Below, one piece after another: positions 48,458 through 59,925 of a stretch of 64,000 nt of DNA. Positions within the stretch are counted from its first letter, which is position 1. Each line of letters starts with the position of its first letter. Source of the DNA: Polytrichum commune (lineage: Eukaryota; Streptophyta; Polytrichopsida; Polytrichales; Polytrichaceae); assembly GCA_950295325.1 (NCBI GenBank), contig OX485806.1, positions 48,479,169 to 48,543,168 on the forward strand, read 5' to 3'. Under the pieces are notes generated by a model. That model was not told where the DNA came from and did not search any database. It saw only the letters and a program-made list of their open reading frames with translations. The position numbers and the translations under genes were made by a program.

Positions 48458-48727
48458 TCATGCAGCTTTCAAATTCCTTTCATTCCACAACGTGCTGCCT
48501 CCTACCACATCCTCAACTACCCATTGGTCCCTGGCCTCATGTGGATATGGGAGTCGCATTTCACCGAAGTGCGCAATGTTGACGTCCACCTTGTAGCAAA
48601 ACTCGGGGATGGTCTTAAAGTGGAATTTGTCCACACCCCCCACACCGCTAATTTTACCGCTTGCCACCTTCTGTTTGTTGTTTCTCGCGTTCATCATGTA
48701 CACACATTGGCCGACACTGAACTGCAT
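48458..48727 (-). pseudogene. DUF8039-like fragment of a plant transposon protein
   Basis: An 89-residue minus-strand frame reads VASGKISGVGGVDKFHFKTI, then YKVDV, then MRLPYPHEARDQWVVEDVVG and LWNERNL. Order and spacing resemble the DUF8039 domain found beside transposase_24/CACTA proteins in plants (VAxGxV..H..xP..KVxV..LP.P....DAxG..xxW). No start codon context or flanking domain is preserved. Family E LTRs at 48892 and 50689 interrupt the region downstream. Confidence 0.45.
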
Positions 48728-48891
48728 TCACATAGCATCCACCTATGAATTAATCGCATTGCCCATATCATGTTATGACATTTGATGCTCTACATTCATA
48801 ATGTATGGATGATTTAGGGTCCTTCATAGTTGGTCCTTAGTGACTTAAATGGTCCAGAACAACTCATTCTCTACAGTATTCAATCGCATTG

Positions 48892-50152
48892 TGTGAACCC
48901 GAATTCATGCTCACAATATACGTTAAACTTTATAAAACACTGAAACATGAGAATTAGGATGTCTTGAGTCAGTTGAGGATTAGATGGGGTTGTTGTTTCC
49001 CTTGTTAGACTGTTGTTTTGTTAAGCTATTGGCTTGAGTTATTAAGTGTGAGAAAATAAAAATTAGTTAATTAAGTTGGTTAGAGTTAAAGGATGCCATG
49101 CTCAAACGGCTTTAGGGTAGGGATGTGGTGTGTGTTAGAAGAATATTGGTCGTTTAGTGTTAGGATAATGTTCGTTTTGGGATGGGGGTCCAAGTGTCCA
49201 CCGGGCCCTAGAGTTTTCTGGGTCCTCGGAAGACTGTGCTAGCGGTTGAGCAAGGAGGTTCGAAGGCAGCAGAAGAGAGTGTGGCGGCTAGAGCGCAGAG
49301 CTCTGCCGCATCGAGTTGAGCTTTGCGGCAGATTCTTGAGGAGAGGCGGTTTGCTGATGAGTTGTAAGAAGCGCCGAGGAGCTGGTCTCAACACACCTCA
49401 ACCAGCACACCGAACTGACAAATCATAAATTCTTACTGTTACTTACCTGATGGGTCGCAATGCGGGGAAGGGGCTAAGGGAGAGGCAAAATCTGCCCAAG
49501 GCTGTGAGATGAATTGCTAAGGTGCCGGCTATGGAGCTGGGCCTTTGGGTTCAGTGACCACACCTGGGGCTCAAAGGCGAATGCGTGGGAGGCAGAACTA
49601 GTGGAGTGCGGCAGGGGTCTCGAGCTATCAACCGTGGGTGGATTGGGTTGAGTCCGGGGGGTTCGGCCAACAGGGGAGGCCGCATTGGTGAAGTGGTTGA
49701 GTCTAGGGGTTCGGCCGAAGGAAGAAGTGGGCGGTGTCATCACCCACGGACTTAGGAAGCTGCTTAGTGGGCCCAAATGCGGAGGGAACCAAGGATGGAC
49801 TAGTGTTAGGCACATTGTAGTATTGAGTCGAGTGGGTGGGCATGTCTAAGTGAGGCTTATTCAAGTGGTGAACTTGAGTGAGAGGCATCACGTGATCAAG
49901 GCACTTGGGTTAGAATTTCTTAGATCACGATTTATATTTGAATTGTTTTCACTTGTGTGCAAGTGAGGCCTAAGTATTTGTGAATGCTTGGCACCTCTAT
50001 GTATTGAATAAAATGATTGGTGTTTTCTAGTTATATCATTGGATTAATGGGAAAATATTATAAGATTTTGGGAGGGTTCAAGTAAAGGGTTATGTGAGCC
50101 TTGGGCCTCCACCCGGACTACGACGCATAAGGGTGGGGGTTTAGGGCTGACA
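48892..50152 (+). mobile_element. Solo LTR-like element, family E (copy 2)
   Basis: It starts TGTGAACCCG and ends TTTAGGGCTGACA. The duplication CATTG is perfect at 48887-48891 and 50153-50157. The length is 1261 bp. The 3' terminal 50 bp match copy 1 (CGACGCATAAGGGTGGGGG). It carries no retroelement ORF. Confidence 0.85.
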
Positions 50153-50688
50153 CATTGAAATGAAATTACTCGGTCATCAATACCAATTCTGAAAATCACA
50201 AATAGCACAACCGGAGCATGGCGGCGTGAATGAAGAAATACCAATTTTGTTTTCATTGTAGAATGTCCTACATGCTCTTTGACACCACGCATACCATTAA
50301 ATTCTAGCGGGACACATTCTCATACCTACATGGGTGCATATGAAAAACCACGAGACCAACTGCATTTGGATCAAGGACATAGGATTTAGGTCCTTTGTGA
50401 CGAGTCCATGGTGACTTAACAACTTCAAGAACAACTTATTTTCCAATGGATTTAGTCGTTTAGGACTATGTCAATAAAAAATGATTGGTTATAGAGGACC
50501 AAAATCCTACTACCAACTGTGTACATAGAAAACACCAACCTTTACAGCATTCAGGGTTGTAGGTTTTAACCAACCAGTCGTGTGGTCCAAAGTGTGTTCT
50601 CTGATGCGCTATCTAGTGGTTTCAAGGTCCGTCCCCGAAACTCCTTCTCTTGAAGCACCTACACACGCATCCACAACCCAACCCCCAG
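50153..50688 (-). pseudogene. Transposon-protein remnant between two family E insertions
   Basis: The minus strand reads VKEHVGHSTMKTKLVFLHSR then HAPVVLFVIFRIGI near 50285-50165. This is a well-formed peptide without a recognised domain. Stops and frame changes follow on both sides. It is likely the same minus-strand transposon gene that carries the DUF8039-like piece, split by the two LTRs. Confidence 0.35.
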
Positions 50689-52286
50689 TGTCAGCCCTAA
50701 ACCCTCACCCTTAATGCGTCCTAGTCCGGGTGAGAGCCAAGGTCGACATGCACCTAATTCTCCTGGCTCTTCTGACCTCAGTGAATCAAACCCCCCAAAT
50801 GCAAGGCCCTCACACATGCTACAACTTTCACTTTAAAGATCACAGGTAATCAGTGTTTAAGAACACTCTAACACCTTGTGATCAGTCAATCCGTGCATTA
50901 TTCTCATAAATCACCAAGGAACACATCAACTAATACACTCACTACTTCCACTCTAATGTTGTCTTATTTGTCCTAAGGAAAACACTAATGCTACCACTCA
51001 AATCCCCTTTTCTCTAATCTACCTACTCTATTGGAATAGGGTGGCGGGAATCAACGCTGTCCACTGTCAATGTAAGCCCGTCATCTGCCCGTCATGCTCC
51101 CGTCAACGCCCTTCACTGCGACAGATGGCCCCTTCACGGCAGCCAGTGACTTGCCTCGAGTTACAGTACCTATACGCTCTCTCCTACGATCCCCTTCACT
51201 GCATCTAGCAGCTTGTCACCACTTCAGCCTCCGTCTGCCCTCGATTTCTTCCCTTATTGGCCATTCACCGATCATTCCTCACTCTCTTTCCGAGGCAGAA
51301 CCCTCCTTCTATAGCCTAAGCAGCTTCCGAATCCTCACCAGGCTGCCCAATTCATCCCCCTTCGCCACTCTGCAAGCGCACTGGATTTCTCCGAAATCCA
51401 CTGACCTGCACTTGAGATTATTACCCAATTAGCTGCTGTCGATTTACTCCTTCCCTCCTTCAGTGAAACCTCCTTCTCACCCTTGTGACAATCTCATTCC
51501 GAACCCACCTCTAGGCTGCTCGAATCGCCCAGTTACATTACCACAGTATTGAATTCGATTCACTTCTGAAACCAAGTTAAAATCAGAGTCAAACTTGGCA
51601 ATTTGTCTCATTGTTTAGCCCTTTTTTTCCTCTTCATTCCAACATGTCCCTTCCTAGTAGCCATCATAGTCCCAAACCTCCTGTTGAGCTGCAAAAAATG
51701 GTTGCTGGATCCCATCTCCGCCGCAAGGAAGAGATTCGCAGCTTCCTTTCCCAGTAAAACCAACACCGAACCTTCTATTCTCAAGAAAACCCAGCCTCAC
51801 CTCGGCATTCCTCCCCACTTACAGATCGGTGAAGCCTTCTTGGGCTTAGCCGCCATCCCTTCCTCCGCCTCTGCTCTTCATTCCACAACCCAAAAGAGAG
51901 CCGAAGTCTCCACACTCGCCGAAACAGAGGCCTCCCCTGCTGCCGATTCAAGATTCCAGTGAAATCCAATCTACCTAATGGCCTTAGGCCTAAGACAAAC
52001 CCTGAAACTGCCTAAAACGAACACCTCCGAGCCCCCTTCAAGACACATAAACCCCAACACTAGGTCCTATTGGCTAACACTAAGGTTAAACCTCCTAATC
52101 TCACTTCAAACCAATTCCCTAGTTCCTTTACCCACAAAACCACAACTAACCCTCTCACACTTAATTTAAATCAAACTAAAAACTTGCACTCTTTTTATGT
52201 TTTATCAATAATGAAAACTCACCAATCTTAAGTTCTAATCATTCCTAATTCTAAAACACATATGAGCACCTGACTTTGGGCTCATA
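50689..52286 (-). mobile_element. Solo LTR-like element, family E (copy 3), inverted
   Basis: It starts TGTCAGCCCTAAACCCTCACCC, the reverse complement of the family E 3' end, and ends TTTGGGCTCATA, matching the reverse of copy 1's start (TGTGAGCCCAAAG) with one change. Flanks are CCCAG (50684-50688) and CCCAA (52287-52291), a 4/5 match to a target duplication. The length is 1598 bp. Two plus-strand ORFs inside (51094-51432 and 51603-51962) are Pro/Ser-rich with no domain and probably accidental. Confidence 0.7.
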
Positions 52287-53015
52287 CCCAATTAGTCATC
52301 CAGTGAATTACAGGTGAGGGGACAATGTTGAATGTGGACTTAAAGTCCACAAGTCCCCTCACCTCCAAATGTCTACAGTCTTGAGTCAGCAAAGGGAGTG
52401 CATGGTTTACTCCACGACATGTTCCTTGAAATTGAATTTACTTCACACACACCTGCTTGCATGACGGAAACACTCAAAATGGACCAAAAACTTCCAACAT
52501 CTTGGTGTGTATTTAGGCCTTGAAGAGCTGGCCATAATTTGAGCTTTAAATATTCATTGTCCTCTGCAAGATCCTTCATATTTGCAACATAGAATGAGGG
52601 GGGAAACTTAGTAGTGTGAGCGTAGAGCGAAGAGCGGAGATTGGAGAGCGGAAAATTTAGATTTTGTTGGGTAATTTTAGGACAAGCAGTGCCTATTTCC
52701 GTGGAATTAGAGATAGTTTGAATTCAATTTGTTGGAAAGGAGCCCCATTCCCGTGGACATAATATCCCAAAGTTGTTCGAGAAACCAACGGATCCTATAG
52801 GCGTGGAAGATTGCATTTGTTCTCAAATGTTTCAAATGTTTCAAATGTTTCATATTAAATTATGGTTGACGTCACCAATTGAAATCAAAGTACCATACAC
52901 AAAATATTTTATTGCCCGACAAAATGTAGGTGAAGTTAGGTGCCAACCTCAAGACTTACAAAAATGTGTATGTAGTTCAAGTAGCTATATACAGATTGCT
53001 CTACTTTATTTCCAT
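52287..53015. other. Unassigned sequence right of the inverted family E copy
   Basis: A short minus-strand frame (52579-52373: DNEYLKLKLWPALQGLNTHQ) and a plus-strand frame (52773-53057) show no recognised domain. A small triplication of TTTCAAATG occurs near 52829-52850. Probably the remainder of the interrupted transposon. Confidence 0.35.
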
Positions 53016-53519
53016 CTACACCCTATCGGCCGGGCATGTCCAATATGGATAAAATGATTCAAAGATCATGCCATAGATCTCCACCGCATACCAGCAGCTC
53101 TCCAATTCATCCCTTAGCTTAGCCAATGAATGCAATGACAAATCCCCCAAGTCGGACATAAGAATCCTCCACAAAATCTGTGTGCTAACGTGGCGGCTAT
53201 GTGAGAACCACATCAAGTTTTGTTGAAATTGAGTGACGAGGTTATGTTCGCGTGGCAAACAAACCCTTGGGACAACATTGGGACCCATCGCATATTCATA
53301 TTGAACCAAACGAAGAGCATTGTATTCCGCATTTTTATCCACAATCATTTTCCATGCTTTACAAGATAGCCTCAAACTATGTATAAGCAAGAAACGGAGT
53401 TGGGTGTCTAATGACCTCTCTGCACCCATATCCACATTTGCGGCACCCACCAACAAGTTTGGGACCAAAACCCTAAATTGTACATCTTGGTCCAAATACA
53501 ATGCAAGAGGCGCCATCAA
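53016..53519 (-). CDS. Hypothetical protein, 167 aa
   Basis: A well-composed minus-strand frame: SLRLSCKAWKMIVDKNAEYN, ALRLVQYEYAMGPNVVPRVC, EHNLVTQFQQNLMWFSHSRH. The LSCKAWKMIV stretch is reminiscent of an F-box second half, but the rest does not fit a known F-box protein. It borders the 83-bp array. It may be an exon of a gene whose other exons are outside or lost. Confidence 0.4.
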   Translation of the reverse strand: MMAPLALYLDQDVQFRVLVPNLLVGAANVDMGAERSLDTQLRFLLIHSLRLSCKAWKMIVDKNAEYNALRLVQYEYAMGPNVVPRVCLPREHNLVTQFQQNLMWFSHSRHVSTQILWRILMSDLGDLSLHSLAKLRDELESCWYAVEIYGMIFESFYPYWTCPADRV

Positions 53520-53539
53520 GTCGGATTAGCGCGATCTTC

Positions 53540-53990
53540 CCCATTACACACATTGTCACACACAAAACAAAATGAGAATCTGGTGTGAGGGGCCGAATCC
53601 TCAAGCCTAGTAGAAATACATTCATAGCTTACACACATATTCAAAAACAACAAGAGGAGAATCTGGTGTCAAAGGCCGACCCCTCAAGCCTAGTAGAAAT
53701 ACATTCATAGCTTACACACATATTAAAAAACAACAAGAGGAGAATCTGGTGTCAAGGGCCGACCCCTCAAGCCTAGTAGAAATACATTCATAGCTTACAC
53801 ACATATTCAAAAACAACAAGAGGAGAATCTGGTGTCAAGGGCCGACCCCTCAAGCCTAGGAGAAATACATTCATAGCTTACACACATATTCAAAAACAAC
53901 AACAAGAGGAAAATCTAGTGTCAAGGGCCGAATCCTCAAGCCTAGTAGAATTACATTCATAGCTTACACACATATTCAAAAACAACAAGA
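53540..53990 (+). repeat. 83-bp tandem repeat, about 5 copies
   Basis: GAATCTGGTG recurs at about 53576, 53659, 53742 and 53825, with a worn copy near 53910: an 83-bp period with one 86-bp unit. Copies are nearly identical (CAAGCCTAGTAGAAATACATT, AGCTTACACACATATTC), so the expansion is recent. It lies just upstream of the ~190-bp array. Confidence 0.9.
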
Positions 53991-54284
53991 AGATGAGAAT
54001 GAGAGACATGAGAAGCATGAGAGACACACCTCAACTCAAGAATGCAACCTTTGTCAAATGTGGCCGAGAGAGGCGTAACCAAGATTTGCATTTGTTATAT
54101 AGCATTTGGGATAGAAAGTCGTCGAATGTGAAAAGGATGCACGTGGAGGCAACCATCATGGGGTTAATATTGGATTGGATTGCCCTACATCAATGGGGCG
54201 AATCTTAACTTGAGTGGGGGATGCAATCTTCATAAGTATGACCAGATGCAAAATCTGGTGCAATGACCACAACCTTAGTGCTAA

Positions 54285-55080
54285 ACCTTGCTACTAATCC
54301 CCCCCCACACATTCGGGTCACATGTAAATGAAAGACTTAACACTATATCCAACCGAACACTAAAGCCCCCCCTTGAAATCAATATCTCTGAACTCAAGAA
54401 ATTTATCTATGAAATATGAAATTACACCTAGACTATACCAGCCACCCTCTCGATTCCGAGAGGGTGGTGGCCTTGCTACTAATCCCCCCCCCCACACATT
54501 CGGTTTACATGTAAATGAAAGACTTAACACTATATCCAGCCGAACACTTAAGCCCCCTCCCCCCTCACATCAATATAAATGAACTCAAAAACTTTGTTTA
54601 TGGAATCTGAAATGACACCTAGACTGTACCAGCCACCCTCTCGATTCCGAGAGGGTGGTGGCCTTGCTCTTACTACCCCCCCCCACAAACAGATTCGGGT
54701 TACATGTAAATGAAAGATTTCACACTATATCCAGCCGAACACTTAGGCCCCCCCCTCAAATCAGAATCTTTGCACTCAATAACTTTCTCTTTGAAATCTG
54801 AAAACACTTCTAGTCTGTACCAACCAAATCCGGGTTACATGTAACTAAAATATTTAACACTACATCTAGCCGAACACTTAGGCCCCCCCTAAAATCAGAA
54901 TCCTTGCACTCAAAAACTTTATCTATGAAATCTGAAATTACACCTCGACTGTACCAGCCACATTCGGGTTACATGTAACTGAAATACTTAACACTATATC
55001 CAGCCGAACACTTAGGCCCCCTCCCCTCAAATCAGAATCTTTGCACTTAAGAAATTTCTCTTAAGAGTTCTTAAATAATG
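54285..55080 (+). repeat. ~190-bp satellite, segment I
   Basis: About four units. CACCCTCTCG occurs at 54443 and 54634 (191 bp apart); later units lose the palindrome. Each full unit has the palindrome TCTCGATTCCGAGA within CCACC..GGTGG arms, poly-C runs, TTACATGTAAATGAAAGAC and CTATATCCAGCCGAACAC. The C-runs vary in length. Confidence 0.88.
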
Positions 55081-55424
55081 TCGTCCAAAGTCATACATTG
55101 CCCCAAGTAGCTAGGGTACTCTATACAAGTATTCTAAACAAAAAAATTCAACATATGAATAAAAGTTGAGAATGTGGTTCACACATATAGTCTCTCGGAA
55201 CCGACAAAGTAGTTGAACCTATCAACCAACTAGTTGAACATATGTACAAAATTAATACAAGCCTTCAACTTACAAGAGCAATTGAAAACAAACAACAACA
55301 TAAGATGAAGAAAGAGTTGAATGTGGTTTGCAAAAGGCACATGGAAATTCAACAAATGAACTTATAAAAAACTCAAACATGAACAATATATAGGAGAAGG
55401 AGGTTCCAAACGCACGAGGCGTAG
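55081..55424. other. Junction between the 190-bp array and the second methyltransferase-like gene
   Basis: The stretch near 55190-55290 (TCTCTCGGAACCGACAAAG, GTTGAACCTATCAACC, AACTAGTTGAACATATG) resembles a degenerate monomer of the 149-bp satellite, linking the two repeat families. No coding sequence. Confidence 0.45.
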
Positions 55425-58400
55425 TCAAGGACTTAGACTACCATGTCTATCACTATCATTGCCCTGATTGGCCTCTATGTCTAGGAAATCCAAAACTAGT
55501 TTGTTGAAAGGGCGGGTGCGACTAGGAGGTGGGGACAGTTTTTCTGCCAAAAGATGGGCAAGGTCCGCAGCATACGAAGGGAGCTCAAACGTCGTCGAAG
55601 GGGTTGCAAACATGTCCGCATTAAGGACACGAATCGGGCTCTCAGTATGAACTCTGAAAATATAAAACGAGAAAAAAATTAGCACATGCCAAAAATCCGG
55701 AATGGAGAAGATAGAAATGCAAACAAACAAGTAAGAAGACAAAAACGAACTTACGCACACAACAAATTGAAATTGCGCTTTGCCATCTTTCGAGAAGGAG
55801 GAGCAAAAACCGATCCTCGTTGTGGGGCAGCATGCTGAGAAGTGTGTTCTTGCTTAGTCTCACGCATGGGGAGGAGGATGGACTTGAAGATGTCGATATC
55901 CGACTCAAGCGCTACAATATGGCGTTGAATGGATCGACATACAATGACGGAACCTCCTAGAAGAACGAAATGCGAGAATGTGAGCATAAGGGAATGAATG
56001 AGAAATGGAACAAGTAAAAAAGAAAGCAAGACAATAAAGAACAAAATTATGAGAAACAAGGAGAAGAAAAACCAACCAAAGCCACATTGCCAATCCATGA
56101 TAATGTCGTCCTTGTCCGTGAGGGCAGAGAAAATAATGAAGAAGAACTCGGGGCGTTTTTCACAAGCACCTCTCCATGGCACCCCGTCTTCCCTTATGGA
56201 TTGGTTCTTTGCATCAGCGAAGCTGTTGAGCCAACCATCTCTCTTAAGATTGTAGCCCATATCCTCGAACTCCAAAATGCGGACATTCAAAACATATTCT
56301 TTACGAACGAGCACCTTTATGAAGAACTTGCGAGTCTGCATGAAATCCGAACCTTAGAATTGCGAATACTGAAATATAAGGAAAAAAGAAGATAAGAATA
56401 AAAAATGTGAGGCTACAAGGAATTACCAACTCGGATGGAGTATATGGCGATTGGAGATCGAGGTCATTCATGCCAAACCAGTCTTCGGCGACGAAGAATT
56501 CCTCAGTGTGTACCCAATTGTGAATCGATCTAGACACATCAGGATCAGCGGCGTGTGCAAAGACAAGGTTGTCGTCGTCATGCAGGATGGCGTTTGCGAA
56601 GGCAAAGAAAACCTCAAAGAATGTGGAAGAACGTTTGTTCCACTGAGGAACATTCGACAATGAGGCTGAGATGTTCGGCACACGTAGGTTCGCAGGCACA
56701 TCTGCAAAGAGTAGATCAATCCCTGTGTAGACCTTGGGCTTCGTATTTGGACGAGTACGGCCCGCTCCAACCTGAAGGCAAAAATGCAAAGGAACGTAAA
56801 AAAAATGATGAAGTATATGAAATGAATGGGAAAACAAGACAATGTCGCACTGACCTTAGTTAGAAATTCCTGGATGCGGCGGTAAGCCGGAGGGGTAACC
56901 TTGGTCCGCATAAGATCCTCTATGAGCTCCCCATGTCAACATTTTCAATCAAAGAAAGAGAAGACGACTTCTCGGAAGAAGTTGCGGAGGTATCAGGTGC
57001 GACGACCTTCTTCTTGCGAGGCACGGAGGGGATGGTCATTCCTCTATGGGAAGGAGCAGGAACATGCTCGGGAGCAAGAGCAGAAGGAGTTGTTGTTGGA
57101 CTTCTGACAACGGTTGTGGCTGGAATTGCAGTGCGCTGAACGGAGGCCTTTGTGTAAGAACAGGTGGACACTTGACTAGAGGCCAGCCTCTTGCTTTTTA
57201 CCTTTCCCTTTACCGAACCAACCTCCTTCACAAAGGTGGGAGGAGCTGGGTTCTCGTCTTCTTTCGGCTCCTCCTCCAGTTCAATTACCTCCGGGGCAGA
57301 GGAAACCAAGTTGCTGGAAAGGGGTTCCTCAGATTCGGGTACGAATCCACGAGAACAGTCCAAGTACCAGCCACCTGCTACCAAGTGCGCGCGTGGGAAT
57401 TTGGTAAGCCGCATGAGCGTGTACACACAATGACTGAACCTGTCATCGATCCAATCTTCGAGGAAAGACGGCAAGGACGAAGGAGGAAAAACATTCTTGA
57501 CAACAAGCTCACGGTGAATGTACCTACGAATTAAAGAATATGAGAAAACGGAAATGAATTGGAAGTAGGAAAAAACACAAGGAAGAAGAATAAAATGAAG
57601 ATATGAAGAACAAAAGGAAAAAGAAAAACATTACTGATAAGCTACGCGCTTGATAGCTATGGGGCCTTCTTCAAATTCCATGAGATTAAGACCTTTGGTA
57701 AATTTAAAGTCTTCTTTCTCGTCAAAATAGACACGGAAAGCCTTGTCCTAAAAAACTAGCCTCCAATGCTCGACGTAATGAGCAGGCTACAAAACATCCT
57801 CTGAAGAAGCCCAGTCCACGTCCATTGAGCATTCATTTTCGAAGGACGCGATCTCAACCTCAACCCCTTTCTCCAACTAAAACCAAACAAACATAAAGTT
57901 AGAGATGACAAAGAACGAAAGCGAAAAAACAAAACAAAAGAATGATGGATTGGAGTACCTGTGCCCAGAATGAAGCCCTGTGAAGCCAGTCATCGAGGAC
58001 CTTCTCGCGTAAAAGAAGAGCAGTAGGGAACATGTTTTTGATTTTGACATCGGCGGGCGAATTCCACCACCGAAGCCACCTAGCCTTGATGGAAGCATCC
58101 ACATGTGTGGTGGCCACCTTTTGAAGTTTCTCGATAGTCATGTCCGTCACAAGAAAGGCGGAAAAATGACGATCAATCTGCGAAGAAGAAGAGTGACATA
58201 TAAGAAACAAAACACAAACTACTAAGATAAGAAGAGAAATGGAAATGGAAATGAATTGAAGAACTTGGCAACGGAGGCACCTCATGAAAGAAATCTTCGC
58301 CGTTATCCTTGTGAGCAACAGAGATGTACTTTTCGAAATTCCGAGTTCGAATGGTTTTGATCAATCTCTCCTGGGCTTTCGTCATAGTGTCCCAAATCTC

Positions 58401-58590
58401 AAGAGCCGATGGGTGATCTAGGGGAGTAGCCTTACGGTAAAGCCTAGCTGCACTATCGGCCGCATTCGATATTTCTCTCTGGATAGTGCACATAAGTCTC
58501 ATAAGAGTACAAAGGGAGGGTAGGAAATGAAATGAATAAAATGGAGGAGGGAATAGAAAGAGAATTACATTGTACAATAATTTGACGAAG
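55425..58590 (-). pseudogene. Methyltransferase-like gene, copy 2 (5'-truncated by satellite, broken)
   Basis: Minus-strand paralogue of 11579-16667 with matching exon order. Exon 58177-57959 (IEKLQKVATTHV..RASFWAQ) pairs with LEKLQLIATAKA..RACFWAS of copy 1. The next exon (about 57876-57637) pairs PAHYVEHWR and EEGPIAIKRV with APYIEDCRM and GTDLIVRRV. Then LVAGGWYLDC pairs with LTGGGWYLDC. At 56720-56690, YTGIDLLFADVPANL is a plausible degenerate motif IV (DPPY position) of a beta-class DNA methyltransferase. At 56190-55850, GVPWRGACEKR, DKDDIIMDWQCG and RSIQRHIVALESDIDIF match copy 1's motif I region. The last exon ends FELPSYAADLAHLLAE..DIEA, TGA at 55425. Two in-frame TAGs lie near 57752 and 57784. 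The ParB-like 5' exons are absent: at about 58593 the sequence switches to the ~190-bp satellite. Confidence 0.55.
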
Positions 58591-58593
58591 ACG

Positions 58594-59925
58594 TCTAAGA
58601 GGGTGGTGGCCTTGCTCTTACTACCCCCCCCCAACAGATTCGGCTTACATGTAAATGAAAGACTTCACACTATATCCAGCCGAACACTAAAGCCCCCCAT
58701 TTCAAATGAATGTCTTTGAACTCAAGAAATGTATCTATGTAATCTGAAATGACACCTAGACTGTACCAGCCACCCTCTCGATTCCGAGAGGGTGGTGGCC
58801 TTGCTCTTACTACCCCCCCCCCCAACAGATTTGGCTTATATGACAATGAAATATTTCACATATATCCAGCCGAACACTTAAGCCCCCTCCCCCCTCACAA
58901 CAATATCTATGGACTCAAGAACTTTCATTATGGAATCTGAAATCACACATACTCTGTATTTGCCACCCTCTCGATTCCGAGAGGGTGGTGGCCTTCTTAG
59001 TACTACCCCATCCCAACAGATTCGGGTTACATGTAAATGAAAGACTTCACACTATATCCAGCCGAACACTAAAGCCCCCTTTGAAATCAATGTCTTTGAA
59101 CTCAAGAAATGTATCTATGAAATCTGAAATTACACCTAGACGGTACCAGCCATCCTCTCGATTCCGAGAAGGTGGTGGCATTGCTACTAATCCCCCCCCC
59201 CCCCACAGATTCGGGTTACATGTAAATGAAAGACTTCAGACTATATCCAGCTGAATACTAAAGCCCCCCCCTTGAAATGAATGTTTTTGAACTCAAGAAA
59301 TGTATCTATGAAATCTGGAATTACACCTAGATTGTACCAACCACCATCTCGATTCCGAGAGGGTGGTGGCCTTGCTCTTACTACCCACCCCCAACAGATT
59401 CGGGTTACATGTAAATGAAATATTTAACACTATATCCAGCCAAACACTTAAGCCCCCTCCCCCCTCACAACAATATCTATGAACTCAAGAACTGTCATTA
59501 TCGAATATGAAATCACACATACTCTGTATCAGCCACCCTCTCGATTCCAAAAGGGTGGTGGCCTTCCTAGTACTACCCCACCCCAACAAATTTGGGTTAC
59601 ATGTAAATGAAAGACTTCACACTATATCCAGCCAAACACTAAAGCCCCCCCTTGAAATCAATGTCTTTGAACTCAAGAAATGTATCTATGAAATATCAAA
59701 TTACACCTAGACTGTATCAGCCACCCTCTCAATTCGAGAGGGTGGTGGCATTGCTACTAATTCCCCCCCCACAGATTCGGGTTACATGTAAATGAAAGAC
59801 TTAACACTATATCCAGCCGAACACTTAAGCCCCCTCCCCCCTCACATCAATGTAAATGAACTCAAAAACTTTGTTTATGGAATCTGAAATGACACCTAGA
59901 CTGTACCAGCCACCCTCTCGAACTT
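58594..59925 (+). repeat. ~190-bp satellite, segment II
   Basis: Seven units. CACCCTCTCG (or one-mismatch forms) starts near 58771, 58964, 59151, 59342, 59534, 59722 and 59911; periods are 187-193 bp. The first unit begins in the middle of the palindrome (AGAGGGTGGTGG) directly against gene copy 2. The array ends inside a palindrome left arm (CCACCCTCTCGAAC). Confidence 0.92.

Noticed and set aside
51094-51962. Two plus-strand ORFs in the inverted family E copy as genes
   Set aside because: Pro/Ser-rich translations of LTR sequence, not conserved in the other E copies and without domains.
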